Of a stretch of 64,000 nucleotides of DNA, positions 35,251-46,317 are shown in pieces. This DNA is from Ovis canadensis (taxonomy: Eukaryota > Chordata > Mammalia > Artiodactyla > Bovidae): the NCBI RefSeq assembly GCF_042477335.2, contig NC_091255.1, forward strand, positions 19,012,501 to 19,076,500, given 5' to 3'. A program made the position numbers and the translations under genes. How positions within the stretch are numbered: the stretch's first letter is position 1; every line of letters begins with the position of its first letter. Under the pieces are notes generated by a model. That model was not told the DNA's origin. It searched no databases and saw nothing but the letters and a program-made list of their open reading frames with translations.

Positions 35251-37342
35251 AATGTTGTTAGTATCATATTAGCTACTCTTTATGCAACCTGTATATCACT
35301 GTACAGAAGTAGTTTATTACAGAAATCCACAATCCTGGCCTTGGTCTGAGTAGGATTCATAGACTACTGGAATAGGAAGAAAATGATGGCAGTGTTACTC
35401 TGTGTACCTAATAATTGGATGAGGAAAGGGAGAGTCAGGGTGCAGAATGACATTTGGAAGGTCTCTCAGTTGGTGGAGTCTCGCAAATCTAGACTGTTAA
35501 CTCCTTTTATTACCTTATGCTTACTCTCCATCTTTTTGGTGAAAATGTTTTGTTAAGATTGCATTGGTTATTAAAAAAACTGAACGAACATTTAGAAATA
35601 GATTGAGAGAAGATGAAAAATGGGATTTTTAGGTTGTAATTTTACAAGTTATGCATTTTGCCTATGATAATAAAATCGTGTTTTTACACCACAAATCTAC
35701 CAGACTTGCAAAAAGGGAGTTCCTAAAGTGTCTTTCAGGTTGTATTTTTGTTTTTTTTTAACTTGGATTTTTACATAAAATTTAATTAAAAATTAGACCT
35801 GAAGCAGTGGCCTTTTTCAGCAATTAGAAGACTTTGATAAGTTGCATATACTTTACATTTCGCTTCATTACGTTGAGGGATATTTTAGGCCAGAAAAATA
35901 TACTTATAACCTGTTAATACATTATTAGATTTATTGAAATTCTGAATGCTTTTAAATTGTTAACTAACTTGGGATTTTAATTTTTTTAATTTCCCCAAAC
36001 TTTAGAAAGTTCAAAAAGATTCAAGGGATATTCTTCATATAATCTCATTCAACTTATGAATTTTCAGAGAACAGATTGTTGGACTGTCACTCCCATGTGA
36101 TGGATACTCTCTAGCTCAGAGCCAGATGATCTGATAATCACTCTGATACTGTGCATGGTGTTGGAATTATCTTTGCCTTTCTGCTCCTGTAAAAACAGAA
36201 ACCTGTGTCAGAACCTCACTGGTCAAGGTATATTACTCTTCACTTACAGTATTTATTTATTATGTTTCCAAGAAGAAATTGCAATTTCTTAATGTTTTTT
36301 TAGGAAAGTCTACAACTATTTTGGAACGGTCTGTGACTGAATATACTAAATAATCCAACCAAGGACACACACTCTAAAAGCAAAAAAGTTTACCAAAAGA
36401 TGTAATATTCTCAAGTTGGCTGTCTTTGTGTGCCTTATATGAAAAACACTGAAGTTTTATTGAGAAAGCTGACTTAATATTTTTGTGAGAAAGTAGAATC
36501 ATGTGGAAAGATGGTTTTCTTAAAAGGAAGTATGTTCATTTTATTTTGGAATTCAGTGATGAAGAAGATTCCCTGCTCTGTTTTCTTTTTGTTTTCATCT
36601 TGGTAAATTCTCCAGTAAGTCTTGGGTCGTTCAGTAAGCTGTATTTTCATGACACCCTCCAGTGTTTTTTGTGTCACTTGAGGGGACTCACAGTAATTTG
36701 GTTTTACATTGTTTTTGCGTTACAAGTGTAGCTAATGTTTAAAATGAATGGAGCATTATAGTCTTGGTACACTGGATGTACAGCCTACAAAGAACCTTTG
36801 TGAGCTGATTTTAGCAGTTTTCTAAGCACTTTTGCCAGAAACAAAAAACCCCACATATTTTAATATCAACCTTAGGTTTTAAGTGTGCTTCAGCTGTATT
36901 TAAAATCTGCTAGTTACAGCCTTTTAAAGCATTTCTTGTATCTAGATATATTTTCACGGTGAAAATTATCTGATGTTTAAGTTAATCTGCTTTCATATTT
37001 TTGTCTTATCATCCCATCCATAGACCTGTAGAGTTTATTTCAACAATTTTATTCTTAGAAACAAAACTGACTTCGATGCATGCTATTCAAATCGACATTA
37101 TAACAGTCTCAGTGCAAGGCTGCATTGAGTGTCAGGAATACGTCTATGTGCTAGGTTCCTTTTTGAGGAGATTTCAGTCTTTTAAACAGGCTAGTAATTG
37201 GGTTTCTTCCCACATCCAGGGATCTCAGTGACAATATTCAGTAACAGATTTTCAGAATTTGTGCTACTTCATTAAACTGAAAAGCGGCTCTCCTTAAAAA
37301 TGTTTATTTCCCCTTTCCCTCGATACATTGGCTAGAGCTTTT

Positions 37343-37900
37343 TTGTTGTTCAACCACCCAGTTGTGTCCAACTCTTTGCGACCCCATGGGCTGCAGCACA
37401 TCAGGCCTCTGTGTCCCTCACCATCTCCCGAAGTTTGCCCAAGTTCATGTCCATTGCATCAGAGGTGCCATACAGCTATCTCATCCTCTGATGCCCTCTT
37501 CTCCTTCTGCCCTCAATCTTTCCCAGCATCAGGGACTTTTCCAATGAGTCAGCTGTTCACATCAGATGACCAAAATATGGGAGTCTCAACTTCAGCAACA
37601 GTCCTTTCAACAAGTATTCAGTTTATTTCCCTGAAGATTGACTGAGTTGGTCTCCTTGCTGTCCAAGGGACTCTTCAGGAGACTTCTCAGCACCACAGTT
37701 CAAAGGCATCAATTCCTCGGCCCTCTGCCTTCTTTACTGTCCAGCTCTCACAACTGTACATGACCACTGGGGAGACCACAGCCTTGACTATAATATGGAC
37801 CTTTGTTGGCAGAGTATTGTCTCTGCTTTTCAACACACTGTCTAGGTTTGTCATAGTTTTCTTGCCAAGAAGCAAACGTCTTCTTTTTTATCCTGTAATG
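37343..37900 (-). mobile_element. Old BovB LINE 3' fragment
   Basis: BovB 3' end of 0.56 kb, more diverged than the others (GTTGTTCAACCACCCAGTTGTGTCC start). The - strand frame retains [15 protein letters not shown]..., the C-terminal BovB motif, with disruptions. Confidence 0.88.
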
Positions 37901-38129
37901 ATTTTTTACAGATTGTCCTCTTGGTACTTTTCAAAGTGGTTGCATTGATGAAAAATAATTCATTTTTGTTATCTAGTATAACAAACCAAGATCTTTCTGT
38001 CAATGCTTCTGTAAAAATCAGTTTGCAGCCTCTTGAATATTATAGAAATATGGAAGACAAGTACCTGTAAATGAATACTCGGGCAGTATTGACTATGGTT
38101 GTTTTGGAAAATTGAGACATTCCTGGAAA

Positions 38130-38370
38130 GGGTGTAGAGAAGCTAACATTAAGTGCGTACTGTGTCCCAGCCAGACTCTGTGCAGGACAGTTATATATAA
38201 TTTTTCTGAAAGTAGAGAAAATAAATGAGAGTCCTCAGAGCAACAAGAAGAACATTTAAGGATGACATGAAAATAGGAATGGGGATATTTTACGAGTAAA
38301 CTCAAATGCAAAAGCTTAAATTACTTACCCAAGGTTATGCAACTAGTAAGTGATGTCGGTAGGATTTTTT
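38130..38370 (-). repeat. MIR SINE (antisense)
   Basis: GTGCGTACTGTGTCCCAGCCAGACTC and, downstream, TTACTTACCCAAGGTTATGCAACTAGTAAGTGATG: both ends of a reverse MIR. Confidence 0.6.
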
Positions 38371-38429
38371 TTTAGCTCCAAGGAAATAAAACTACTTTCA
38401 GGTGGGAAGGAGAACAGAATTAGAATAAC

Positions 38430-38860
38430 ATGGATGTATTAGTCTTGAGGTGTGGAGTACAGGTGAAATGCCGCCTGCCCTGATTTGGCCTCTGATCGGT
38501 CAAGACATTTTGGCAGCTTTGGGGCACTGAGTTAATGTTCTCAGTTCTGGAGGCTGGAAGTCCACAATTAAGGTGCCAGCTCTCTTCTTGGCTGGGACAT
38601 GGCTGTCTTCTTTGTGTGTGCTCACATGACATTTCCTTTGTATGCATACAGAGAGAGGTCTCTGGTGTCTCTTTTCTCCTCTTCTAAGGACACCAGATCT
38701 ATCTAACTAGGGTCCCACCCTTAGGACCTCATTTAACCTTAATTACCTGCTTAAAAGCCCCAACTATAATATAAATACAGTCACTTTGGGGATTAGAATT
38801 TCAGCATATAAGGGAGGGGGAGGTACAATTCAGCACATAACTAGCATATTCTCTTCTTCT
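38430..38860 (-). repeat. MaLR-type LTR remnant, antisense
   Basis: GTTCTCAGTTCTGGAGGCTGGAAGTCCACAATTAAGGTGCCAGC...GGACACCAGATC...GACCTCATTTAACC...ATTAGAATTTCAGCATATAAG follows the reverse of MST/MLT-class MaLR LTRs. Non-coding. Confidence 0.55.
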
Positions 38861-39730
38861 GTGAGTGTGTAATTCTGTCCTTATGTAATTGAGTAATTAT
38901 GGCATAAGAAATATATATTTGGTCTTTGTCCCAATTCCAGGCACAAAGTTCCCAAATCCCTTGTAGTTTTCTTGAGTGATGTAAGTGAAAGGCGCACCTT
39001 TTATTCTAATGAGGCAACTTTTGCTGGGCCTGTTGTTAACCTCCAGGGTGGGGACTGATCACCAAAAAAACCTAGACGTGATTAGAGGGTTTGAACTTTC
39101 AGCCTCCTCTCTCAACCTCTAGTAGGGGAGTGGGGCTAGAGGTTGGCAAAAGTTTTTCAAAAACTGTTTTTTAAACTGTGAATTTACCTTGTTTGTAAAG
39201 AAGTAGACAAAATAACTTAGTCTCTTATGTTATTTCTCACAAAACAAAATTCCAGACTTTTTTTCTAGATAATTTTTTGAGTAGGAAATGTCAGTGGGCT
39301 GTTGTCTTCTTTAGCATTGTGTAAGAACACATTGTGTAATTGTGTTTAAGAACACATTTGCTCAAATAAAAGTTCCTCTCCAAACGTCTTGTAAAACGTC
39401 ATTGAGTGGTTGCATAATACCATTGTTATTAAGTAAGGACTTAAACAGACCCAAGTTGTTTTGAATAAAACTTTGTCTCTCAAAGATACCATGGGAAAGA
39501 GTAAGACTGGGGAAATGAGTTATTGGTGTTTTGTAGGGGGAAAGGTTTTAGAGTGTGTCCTTCGTAACACGTGAGCTGTTTTCTGCCTTCTTACATCTTT
39601 GCATCACAAATTAATTAAATGTTCTTTATTGTGATGTGGGTGAATGGCTGTTCATCTCGAAAATGAATTGCCTGCAGAATTTGGCTGAATATGATTTTGC
39701 AGTTATAAGTCTTTACAGAACTTACGTATG

Positions 39731-39798
39731 AATGATTAGAAGATGGAAAATCTTTAACTTCATGTTCAATGATTGGAAGATGGAAAATCTTTAACTTC
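39731..39798. repeat. 37-bp tandem duplication
   Basis: GATGGAAAATCTTTAACTTC occurs twice, 37 bp apart, within AATGATTAGAAG.../AATGATTGGAAG... units. One substitution separates the core copies. Confidence 0.9.
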
Positions 39799-40084
39799 TT
39801 TATTATATGATTCATTTAAGATATAGTCAGTTAATTTTATTAATAAAACCAGAAAGCATGATTTGTGGAATAGATTTGTATTTTTTAAACCTATTGTGAT
39901 GCTTTGATCATACAGATTTTCACAAATTATCTTCACTTTTTTTTGTAATTGCTTGTCTTTGGAAAATATCGTCACAGAAGTATGACTTAAGTTTATAGAA
40001 TCAAGTTTCAGCTTCTATGACTACTATGAACGTATTGCCCTCTGAGTTCCCATACTATCCTGTACTTTCTGTCTCCTTATTGCC

Positions 40085-40272
40085 AGGTGAAGGTGAAGTT
40101 GCTCAGTCATGTCCAACTCTTTGCTACCCCGTGGACTGTAGCCTACCATGCTCCTCCGTCCAGGGGATTCTCCAGGCAAGAATACTGGAGTGGGTTGCCA
40201 TTTCCTTCTCCAGGGCATCTTCCCGACCCGGGTCTCCCGCATTGGAGGCAGACGCTCTGAACCACCAGGGAG
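40085..40272 (-). mobile_element. Bov-tA SINE (antisense)
   Basis: GTTGCTCAGTCATGTCCAACTC...GGATTCTCCAGGCAAGAATACTGGAGTGGGTTGCC...GAACCACCAGGGAG is the reverse complement of a full Bov-tA. Its right edge meets the LTR at 40275. Confidence 0.88.
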
Positions 40273-40274
40273 TT

Positions 40275-40681
40275 TGTAATTTCCTCAGTTCTGTCTTGTC
40301 GCAACAAAAATTTGAAGCAACTGGACAGAACAGCATTACAGCCCTTGGACAGACCAGTGTTACAGCTCTGTGTTACAGCTCAGTTTTATTAACAAAGCAA
40401 AGGAAAATACATCCTTGAGGCATGAAGGCATGCCAACCCAAAAGACAGGAAGAGAAGAGAGGCCCTGGCCCAATTTTGGCTCCTCTTTTTACCTGTTTTT
40501 TTCTCTTCCTCCTGGGCCTGCCCTGTGTAAATTGGGCTAGCCTGGAGTGCTGTTTGTTTTACCTGAGGTCCTCACTCCAGTTTTCCGACCTTCCTTTGTT
40601 CTGTTTTCACAAGCTTTTCCCTTCTTTGTCTTTTAGCCACCGCCATTTTGGACTCCTTTTTCCTATTCTAACTACCTAACA
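40275..40681 (-). mobile_element. Solo LTR of a bovine endogenous retrovirus (BTLTR-like)
   Basis: On - it starts TGTTAGGTAGTTAGAATAGG and ends ...AGGAAATTACA, the TG...CA ends of an LTR, 407 bp long. The sequence resembles a common bovine ERV LTR. No gag, pol or env sequence is next to it. Flanking 6-mers (GGAGTT and TTATCA) do not match, so the target duplication is lost or the ends are shifted. Confidence 0.7.
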
Positions 40682-40699
40682 TTATCATCATTGTAACTG

Positions 40700-40895
40700 G
40701 TATATATTGAGTGCCTATAAGAGATAAGACAATATTAGCATTTAATGTACATTATTTTATTTAATCCTCAGAGTACCTTTTGAAGAAACTGATAGATAGA
40801 TGTAAAAACTTGCCAAAGCTTAAAATAGATACTGGGAAGTTTGGATTTGAATCCAGTTCTGTTAGATTCCAAAACCTGTTTTCTTTCTGCTAAGT
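40700..40895 (-). repeat. MIR SINE (antisense)
   Basis: TATTGAGTGCCTATAAGAGATAAGACAATATTAGC...ATTTAATCCTCAGAGTACC...TTGAATCCAGTTCTGTTAGATTCC: reverse MIR. Confidence 0.7.
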
Positions 40896-40939
40896 TATTT
40901 ACTGTACATCTCTTTCATTGTTTCATGTTATAATTGAAG

Positions 40940-41070
40940 TCTTGTGTTCGTGTGGTTTCCCTACCAGACTGTGACCTGCTGGAGGATAAGGATCGTCCGG
41001 TATTCACATTTGTGTCTTCAGTGGCCATTATTGACCCCAAACCTTTATACTGAGTGTTGAATGAAAGACA
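40940..41070. repeat. Probable L2 3' fragment
   Basis: CTACCAGACTGTGACCTGCTGGAGGATAAGGATCG...TGAGTGTTGAATGAAAG resembles the 3' end of the ancient L2 LINE. Confidence 0.5.
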
Positions 41071-41166
41071 GTCATGTAGCTTCTGTGGTAGCCGTGAGGC
41101 TTGTGCTATGAAGTACTTTCTCTCATACAGACAGTTGCTAGGTGTACTGCTTCATATACCTACGCT

Positions 41167-41400
41167 TTTGGTGTATTAAAAGCATTGGTTCTTCGGTGTG
41201 GCTCAGATGGTAAAGCATCTGCCTACAATGCAGGAGACCTGGGTTCAATCCCTGGGTTGGGAAGATCCTCTGGAGAAGGAAATGGCAACCCACTCCAGTA
41301 CTCTTGCCTGGACAATCCCATGGACTGAGCAGCATGGTAGGCTACAGTCCCGGGGTCGCAAAGAGTCGGACACGACTGAGCGATTTCACTTTGGTGTATT
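41167..41400 (+). mobile_element. Bov-tA SINE with 11-bp TSD
   Basis: Sense Bov-tA at 41178-41389 (GTGGCTCAGATGGTAAAGC...GGGTTCAATCCCTGGGTTGGG). TTTGGTGTATT is repeated at 41167-41177 and 41390-41400. Three ORFs here are SINE by-products. Confidence 0.93.
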
Positions 41401-41469
41401 GGCCATTTATGGTTATATGCACACTGGCATGCCCAAACATACACTCCTTCATCGTCATCAAACCTGTAG

Positions 41470-41625
41470 ACATGAGAATTTTTGTTCTCCTTTTGTAGAC
41501 CCAAAGAATCAAGATCTAGAAAAAATGAGACTTACTTAAAATCATGCAACTAGTTAGTAGCAAATCTGGTGTGCAAATCTGGATTTTAGACTCACAGTCC
41601 TCTGCTTCAGGCTCTCCATCTGTGC
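41470..41625 (-). repeat. MIR SINE fragment (antisense)
   Basis: TGAGACTTACTTAAAATCATGCAACTAGTTAGTAGCAAATCTGG...GACTCACAGTCCTCTGC follows the reverse MIR core and tail. Confidence 0.6.
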
Positions 41626-42117
41626 TGAGGGAAACCTGTGCTTTATTTCCTGATATGTTAATTTGTTTATTGAAAAATGAAGGCAACAAAGAAAGGTGTC
41701 CAGAAATGGATTATGTCAAAAAGAAGAAACCTTCTGTTGGAATAATGAATGTAGGCTTTTTCTTTAGCCTTTATAGTCTTACGTTTGTTTTCCTTTATGA
41801 AGCCTAAAGTATGGTTGGAATTTTAGCCAAGGGATAAAATTGTTCTAACTAACAAACTGTAGGCAGATTGAACCCATGGCCACATCGTATTCTCATCAGT
41901 TCAGTTCAGTTCAGTCGCTTAGTCCTGTCCGACTCTTTGCGACCCCGTGAATCGCAGCACACCAGTCCTCCCTGTCCATCACCAACTCCCGGAGTTCACT
42001 CAGACTCACGTCCATCGAGTCCGTGATGCCATCCAGCCATCTCATCCTCGGTCGTCCCCTTCTCCTCCTGCCCCCAATCCCTCCCAGCATCAGAGTCTTT
42101 TCTGATGAGTCAACTCT

Positions 42118-42684
42118 TCACATGAGGTGGCCAAAGTACTGGAGTTTCAGCCTTAGCATCAGTCCTTCCAAAGAAATCCCAGGACTGATCTCCTTCTGAA
42201 TGGACTGGTTGGATCTCCTTGCAGTCCAAGGGACTCTCAAGAGTTTTCTCCAACACCACAGTTCAAAAGCATCAATTCTTCGGTGCTCAGCCTTCTTCAC
42301 AGTCCAACTCTCACATCCATACATGACCACTGGAAAAACCATAGCCTTGACTAGACGGACCTTACTTCGGCAAAGTAATATCTCTGCTTTTTTTTTTTTT
42401 TGTCTTCTGCTTTTGAATATGCTATCTAGGTTGGTCATAACTTTTCTTCCAAGGAGTAAGCGTCTTCTAATTTCATGGCTGCAGTCACCATCTGCAGTGA
42501 TTTTGGAGCCACAAAAAATAAAGTCTGATACTGTTTCCACTGTTTCCCCATCTATTTCCCATGAAGTGATGGGACCAGATGCCATGATCTTTGTTTTCTG
42601 AATGTTGAGCTTTAAGCCAACTTTTTCACTCTCCTCTTTCACTTTCATCAAGAGGCTTTTTAGTTCCTCTTCACTTTCTGCCAT
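42118..42684 (-). pseudogene. BovB ORF fragment, post-RT C-terminal region
   Basis: 188 codons: [20 protein letters not shown]..., [54 protein letters not shown]. It is the region after the RT palm. A Lys-rich in-frame insert (SRRQKKKKAE) derives from a T-run insertion. It is out of frame with the RT part because of the one-base deletion near 42685. Confidence 0.88.
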
Positions 42685-43958
42685 AGGGTGGTGTCATCTG
42701 CATTTCTGAGGTTATTGATATTTCTCCCGGCAATCTTCATTCCAGCTTGTGTTTCTTCCAGTCCAGCGTTTCTCATGATGTACTCTGCATATAAGTTAAA
42801 TAAGCAGGGTGATAATATACAGCCTTGACAGACTCCTTTTCCTATATGGAACCAGTCTGTTGTTCCATGTCGAGTTCTAACTGTTGCTTCTTGACCTGCA
42901 TACAGATTTCTCAAGAGGCAGGTCAGGTGGTCTGATATTCCCATCTCTTTCAGAATTTTCCACGGTTTCTTGTGAGCCACACAGTCAAAGGCTTTGGAAT
43001 AGTCAATAAAGCAGAAATAGATGTTTTTCTGGAACTCTCTTGCTTTTTCCATAATCCAGCGGATGTTGGCAATTTGATCTCTGGTTCCTCTGCCTTTTCT
43101 AAAACCAGCTTGAGCATCTGGAACTTCATGGTTCACATATTGCTGAAGCCTGGCTTGGAAAATTTTGAGCATTACTTTACTAGCGTGTGAGGTGAGTGCA
43201 ACTGTGTGGTAGTTTGAGCGTTCTTTGGCAATGCCTTTCTTAGGGATTGGAATGAAAACGGACCTTTTCCAGTCCTGTGGCCATTGCTGAGTTTTCCAAA
43301 TTTGCTGGCATATTGAGTGCAGCACTTTCACAGCATCATCTTTGCGTATTTGAAACAGCTCAACTGGAATTCCATCACCTCCACTAGCTTTGCTCATAGT
43401 GATGCTTTCTAAGGCCCACTTGACCTCACATTCCAGGATGTCTGGCTCTAGGTGAGTGATCACACCATCGTGATTATCTGGGTCGTGAAGATCTTTTTTG
43501 TACAGTTCTTCTGTGTATTCTTGCCACCTCTTCTTAGTGTCTTCTGCTTCTGTTAGGTCCGTACCATTTCTGTCCTTTATCGAGCCCATCTTTGCCTGAA
43601 ATGTTCCCTTGGTATCTCTAATTTTCTTGAAGAGATCTCTAATCTTTCCCATTCTGTTCTTTCCCTTTATTTCTTTGCAATGATCTCTGAAGAAGGCTTT
43701 CTTATCTCTTCTTGCTGTTCTTTGGAATTCTGCATTCAGATGCTTATATCTTTCCTTTTCTCCTTTGCTTTTCACTTCTCTTCTTTTCACAGCTATTTGT
43801 AAGGCCTCCTCAGACAGCCGTTTTGCTGTTTTGCATTTCTTTTCCATGGGGATGGTCTTGATCCCTGTCTCCTGTCCAGTGTCATGAACCTCATTCCATA
43901 GTTCATCAGGCACTCTGTCTGTCAAGTCTAGGCCCTTAAATCTACTTCTCACTTCCAC
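42660..43958 (-). pseudogene. BovB ORF fragment, reverse transcriptase
   Basis: 432 codons with RT motifs in order: [54 protein letters not shown], and the active-site block as LRNADDT, where an aromatic residue (Y/F-ADD) is usual. The frame ends shortly after, where a base is missing. Confidence 0.9.
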
Positions 43959-44010
43959 TGTATAATCATAAGGGATTTGATTTAGGTCATACCTGAATGG
44001 TCTAGCGGTT

Positions 44011-44143
44011 TTCCCTGCTGCTACTGCTGCTAAGTCACTTCAGTCGTGTCCGACTCTGTGTGACCCCATAGACGGCAGCCCACCAGGCTCCCCCGTCCCT
44101 GGGATTCTCCAGGCAAGAATACTGGAGTGGGTTGCGATTCCCT
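44011..44143 (-). mobile_element. Bov-A SINE nested in BovB, 6-bp TSD
   Basis: GCTGCTACTGCTGCTAAGTCACTTCAG...GAGTGGGTTGCGA (44017-44137) interrupts BovB. TTCCCT is repeated at 44011-44016 and 44138-44143. The uninterrupted site (GGTTTTCCCTACTTTCTTC) is present in the BovB copy near 62630. Confidence 0.93.
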
Positions 44144-45375
44144 ACTTTCTTCAATTTGAGCCTGAATTTGGTAATAAGGAGTTCATGAACTGAGCCACAG
44201 TCAGCTTCTGGTCTTGTTTTTGTTGACTGAATAGAGCTTCTCCTTCTTTGGCTGCAAAGAATATAGTCAGTCTGATTTCGGTGTTGACCATCTGGTGATG
44301 TCCATGTGTAGAGTCTTCTCTTGTGTTGTTGGAAGAGGGTGTTTGCTATGACCAGTGCATTTTCTTGGCAAAACTCTATTAGTCTTTGCCATGCTTCATT
44401 CTGCATTCCAAGGCCAAATTTGCCTGTTACTTCAGGTGTTTCTTGACTTCCTACTTTTGCATTCCAGTCCCCTGTAATGAAAAGGACATCTTTTTTAGGT
44501 GTTAGTTCTAAAAGGTCTTGTAGGTCTTCATAGAACCGTTCAATTTCAGCTTCTTCAGTGTTACTGGTTGGGGCATAGACTTGGATTACCGTAATATTGA
44601 ATGGTTTGCCTTGGAGACGAGCAGAGATCATTCTGTTATTTTTGAGATTGCATCCAAGTACTGCATTTTGGACTCTTTTGTTGACCATGATGGCTACTCC
44701 ATTTCTTCTGAGGGATTCCTGCCTGCAGTAGTAGATATAATGGTCATCTGAGTTAAATTCACCCATTCCAGTCCATTTTAGTTCGCTGATTCCTAGAATG
44801 TCGACGTTCACTCTTGCCATCTCTTGTTTAACCACTTCCAATTTGCCTTGATTCATGGACCTGACATTCCAGGTTCCTATGCAATATTGCTCTTTACAGC
44901 ATTGGACCTTGCTTCTATCACCAGTCACATCCACAGCTGGGTATTGTTTCTGCTTTGGCTCCATCCCTTCTTTCTTTCTGGAGTTATTTCTCCACTGATC
45001 TCCAGTAGCATATTGGGCACCTACTGACCTGGGGAGTTCCTCTTTCAGTATCCTATCATTTTGCCTTTTCACACTGTTCATGGGGTTCTCAAGGCAAGAA
45101 TACTGAAGTGGCTTGCCATTCCCTTCTCTAGTGGACCGCATTCTGTCAGACCTCTCCACCATGACCCGCCCGTCTTGGGTTGCTCCACAGGCATGGCTTG
45201 GTTTCATTGAGTTAGACAAGGCTGTGGTCCTAGTGTGATTAGATTGACTAGTTTTCTGTGAGTATGGTTTCAGTGTGTCTGCCCTCTGATGCCCTCTTGC
45301 AGCACCTACCATCTTACTTGGGTTTCTTTCGCCTTGGGCGTGGGGCATGCTGAATCTAAATCTAGCAGGACTCAC
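44144..45375 (-). pseudogene. BovB ORF fragment, AP endonuclease domain
   Basis: Open from 45375 and running into the nested SINE. Endonuclease motifs: IGTWNVRSMNQGK, GISELKWTGMGEF, VIQVYAPTS, ITGDWNAKVGSQ, TWTSPDGQHRNQTDYIL, then GSVHELL where the family has GSDHELL. The Asp of the SDH motif is therefore replaced by Val. Confidence 0.9.
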
Positions 45376-45613
45376 GGCACGTGCAGAGGACTCGGCACTG
45401 GGACTTTGAAGTGATACACATCTTGGGTAGCGAGATTTGCTTTACTGGCACCTGAAAGAGTGATTCAGGCACAGGTAATCTGATGTTTTTGTGTAGAATA
45501 ATCACATCAGCACAGTTTATTTGTTGTAATTTAGAGATTTTAAGTAAAGGATTTACATCTGTACTTGTAACATAAAGTGTAATATGATGAGTCCATTTAG
45601 ATACTCACTCATT

Positions 45614-45760
45614 CTTGGCTGCCTCAGGTCTCAGCTGAGGCACACAGGCTCAGTAGTTAGGCAGGGTGTGTGGGGCCTTAGTCCCTGACCAAGGGCTGGA
45701 ACCGTGTCCCCTGTGTGGGAAGGCGGGCTCTTAACCACTGCACCACCAGGCAAGTCCTTA
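45614..45760 (-). repeat. CHR-type SINE (antisense)
   Basis: TTGGCTGCCTCAGGTCTC...GGCGGGCTCTTAACCACTGCACCACCAGGCAAGTCC, reverse CHR, diverged. Confidence 0.75.
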
Positions 45761-46317
45761 AAGAGTACATTTAATTCATCTTAAACATTTAAAATTTTCA
45801 CCTTCTATGCCTGTACATTTTTTTCTTTCAGTAGAATTGCTTGCTAAATATAATTAATCTTGGATCTGTTGTCAACATTTTTAACATGTTTGATAATGTA
45901 ATCTTTTTTTTTTTTAAATAATGCCAAAGGACTGAACGATTGGTAAAATTTGAGTAGATAGTGTGTATGGTATTAATGAATTAGAAAGACTTTAGACCAT
46001 TTAAGTTATCTGTTTGAAAGTACTAGTATCTTATAACCTTCTGTGGACAAATTGCCTCCAAATTTTAATCTGGAAAAGCACTGGGATAGCTGTTTGGAAA
46101 AGGATTGCCACAACGTGGCTTTTATATGTTTGATACTTCTACTAGACTTTTGTGCAGATTATTAAATCTTGATTATAACAGAGACAATTAAGGTGTCAAC
46201 ACATTGAGATAGCAGGTGGGGATTCCTACCCTGTGCTTTCTGTATTCATTTTCATTCATCCACAGATGCAAGGCAGGAATATGTAACATAGCACTGGATT
46301 TTATTTTGTTTTATTAG

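Larger units (their letters stand above)
41896..45400 (-). mobile_element. Near full-length BovB (RTE) LINE with a nested SINE
   Basis: About 3.5 kb on -. The 3' end on + is CAGTTCAGTTCAGTTCAGTCGC, typical of BovB. It keeps the 5' region upstream of the start of the endonuclease frame, so it is almost complete. It encodes an AP-type endonuclease (44144-45375 part) and reverse transcriptase (42660-43958), now in separate frames. Damage: nested SINE at 44017-44137, a one-base deletion just after the NADD motif (AGGGTGG where the 60.5-kb copy has AAAGGTGG), and a T-rich insertion near 42390. Not a host gene; inactive. Confidence 0.93.
26100..46317 (+). other. VMP1 intron 1 (20.2 kb)
   Basis: Runs from GTAAGC to ...TTTTATTAG. 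From 26.1 to 28.3 kb it is mostly unique sequence with one MIR. The rest holds BovB, Bov-A2, Bov-tA, CHR, L1 and LTR insertions listed separately. 34.8-37.3 kb and 45.8-46.3 kb are mainly unique AT-rich DNA. No other gene is recognised. Confidence 0.8.

Noticed and set aside
42118..45375. Long - strand ORFs that look like a gene or new system with nuclease and polymerase
   Set aside because: They are the endonuclease and reverse transcriptase parts of a BovB LINE; the same protein pieces recur at five other places in the window and are broken by a SINE and a frameshift.
46118..46260. Possible alternative VMP1 exon just before exon 2
   Set aside because: No acceptor-donor pair with conserved reading frame could be identified.
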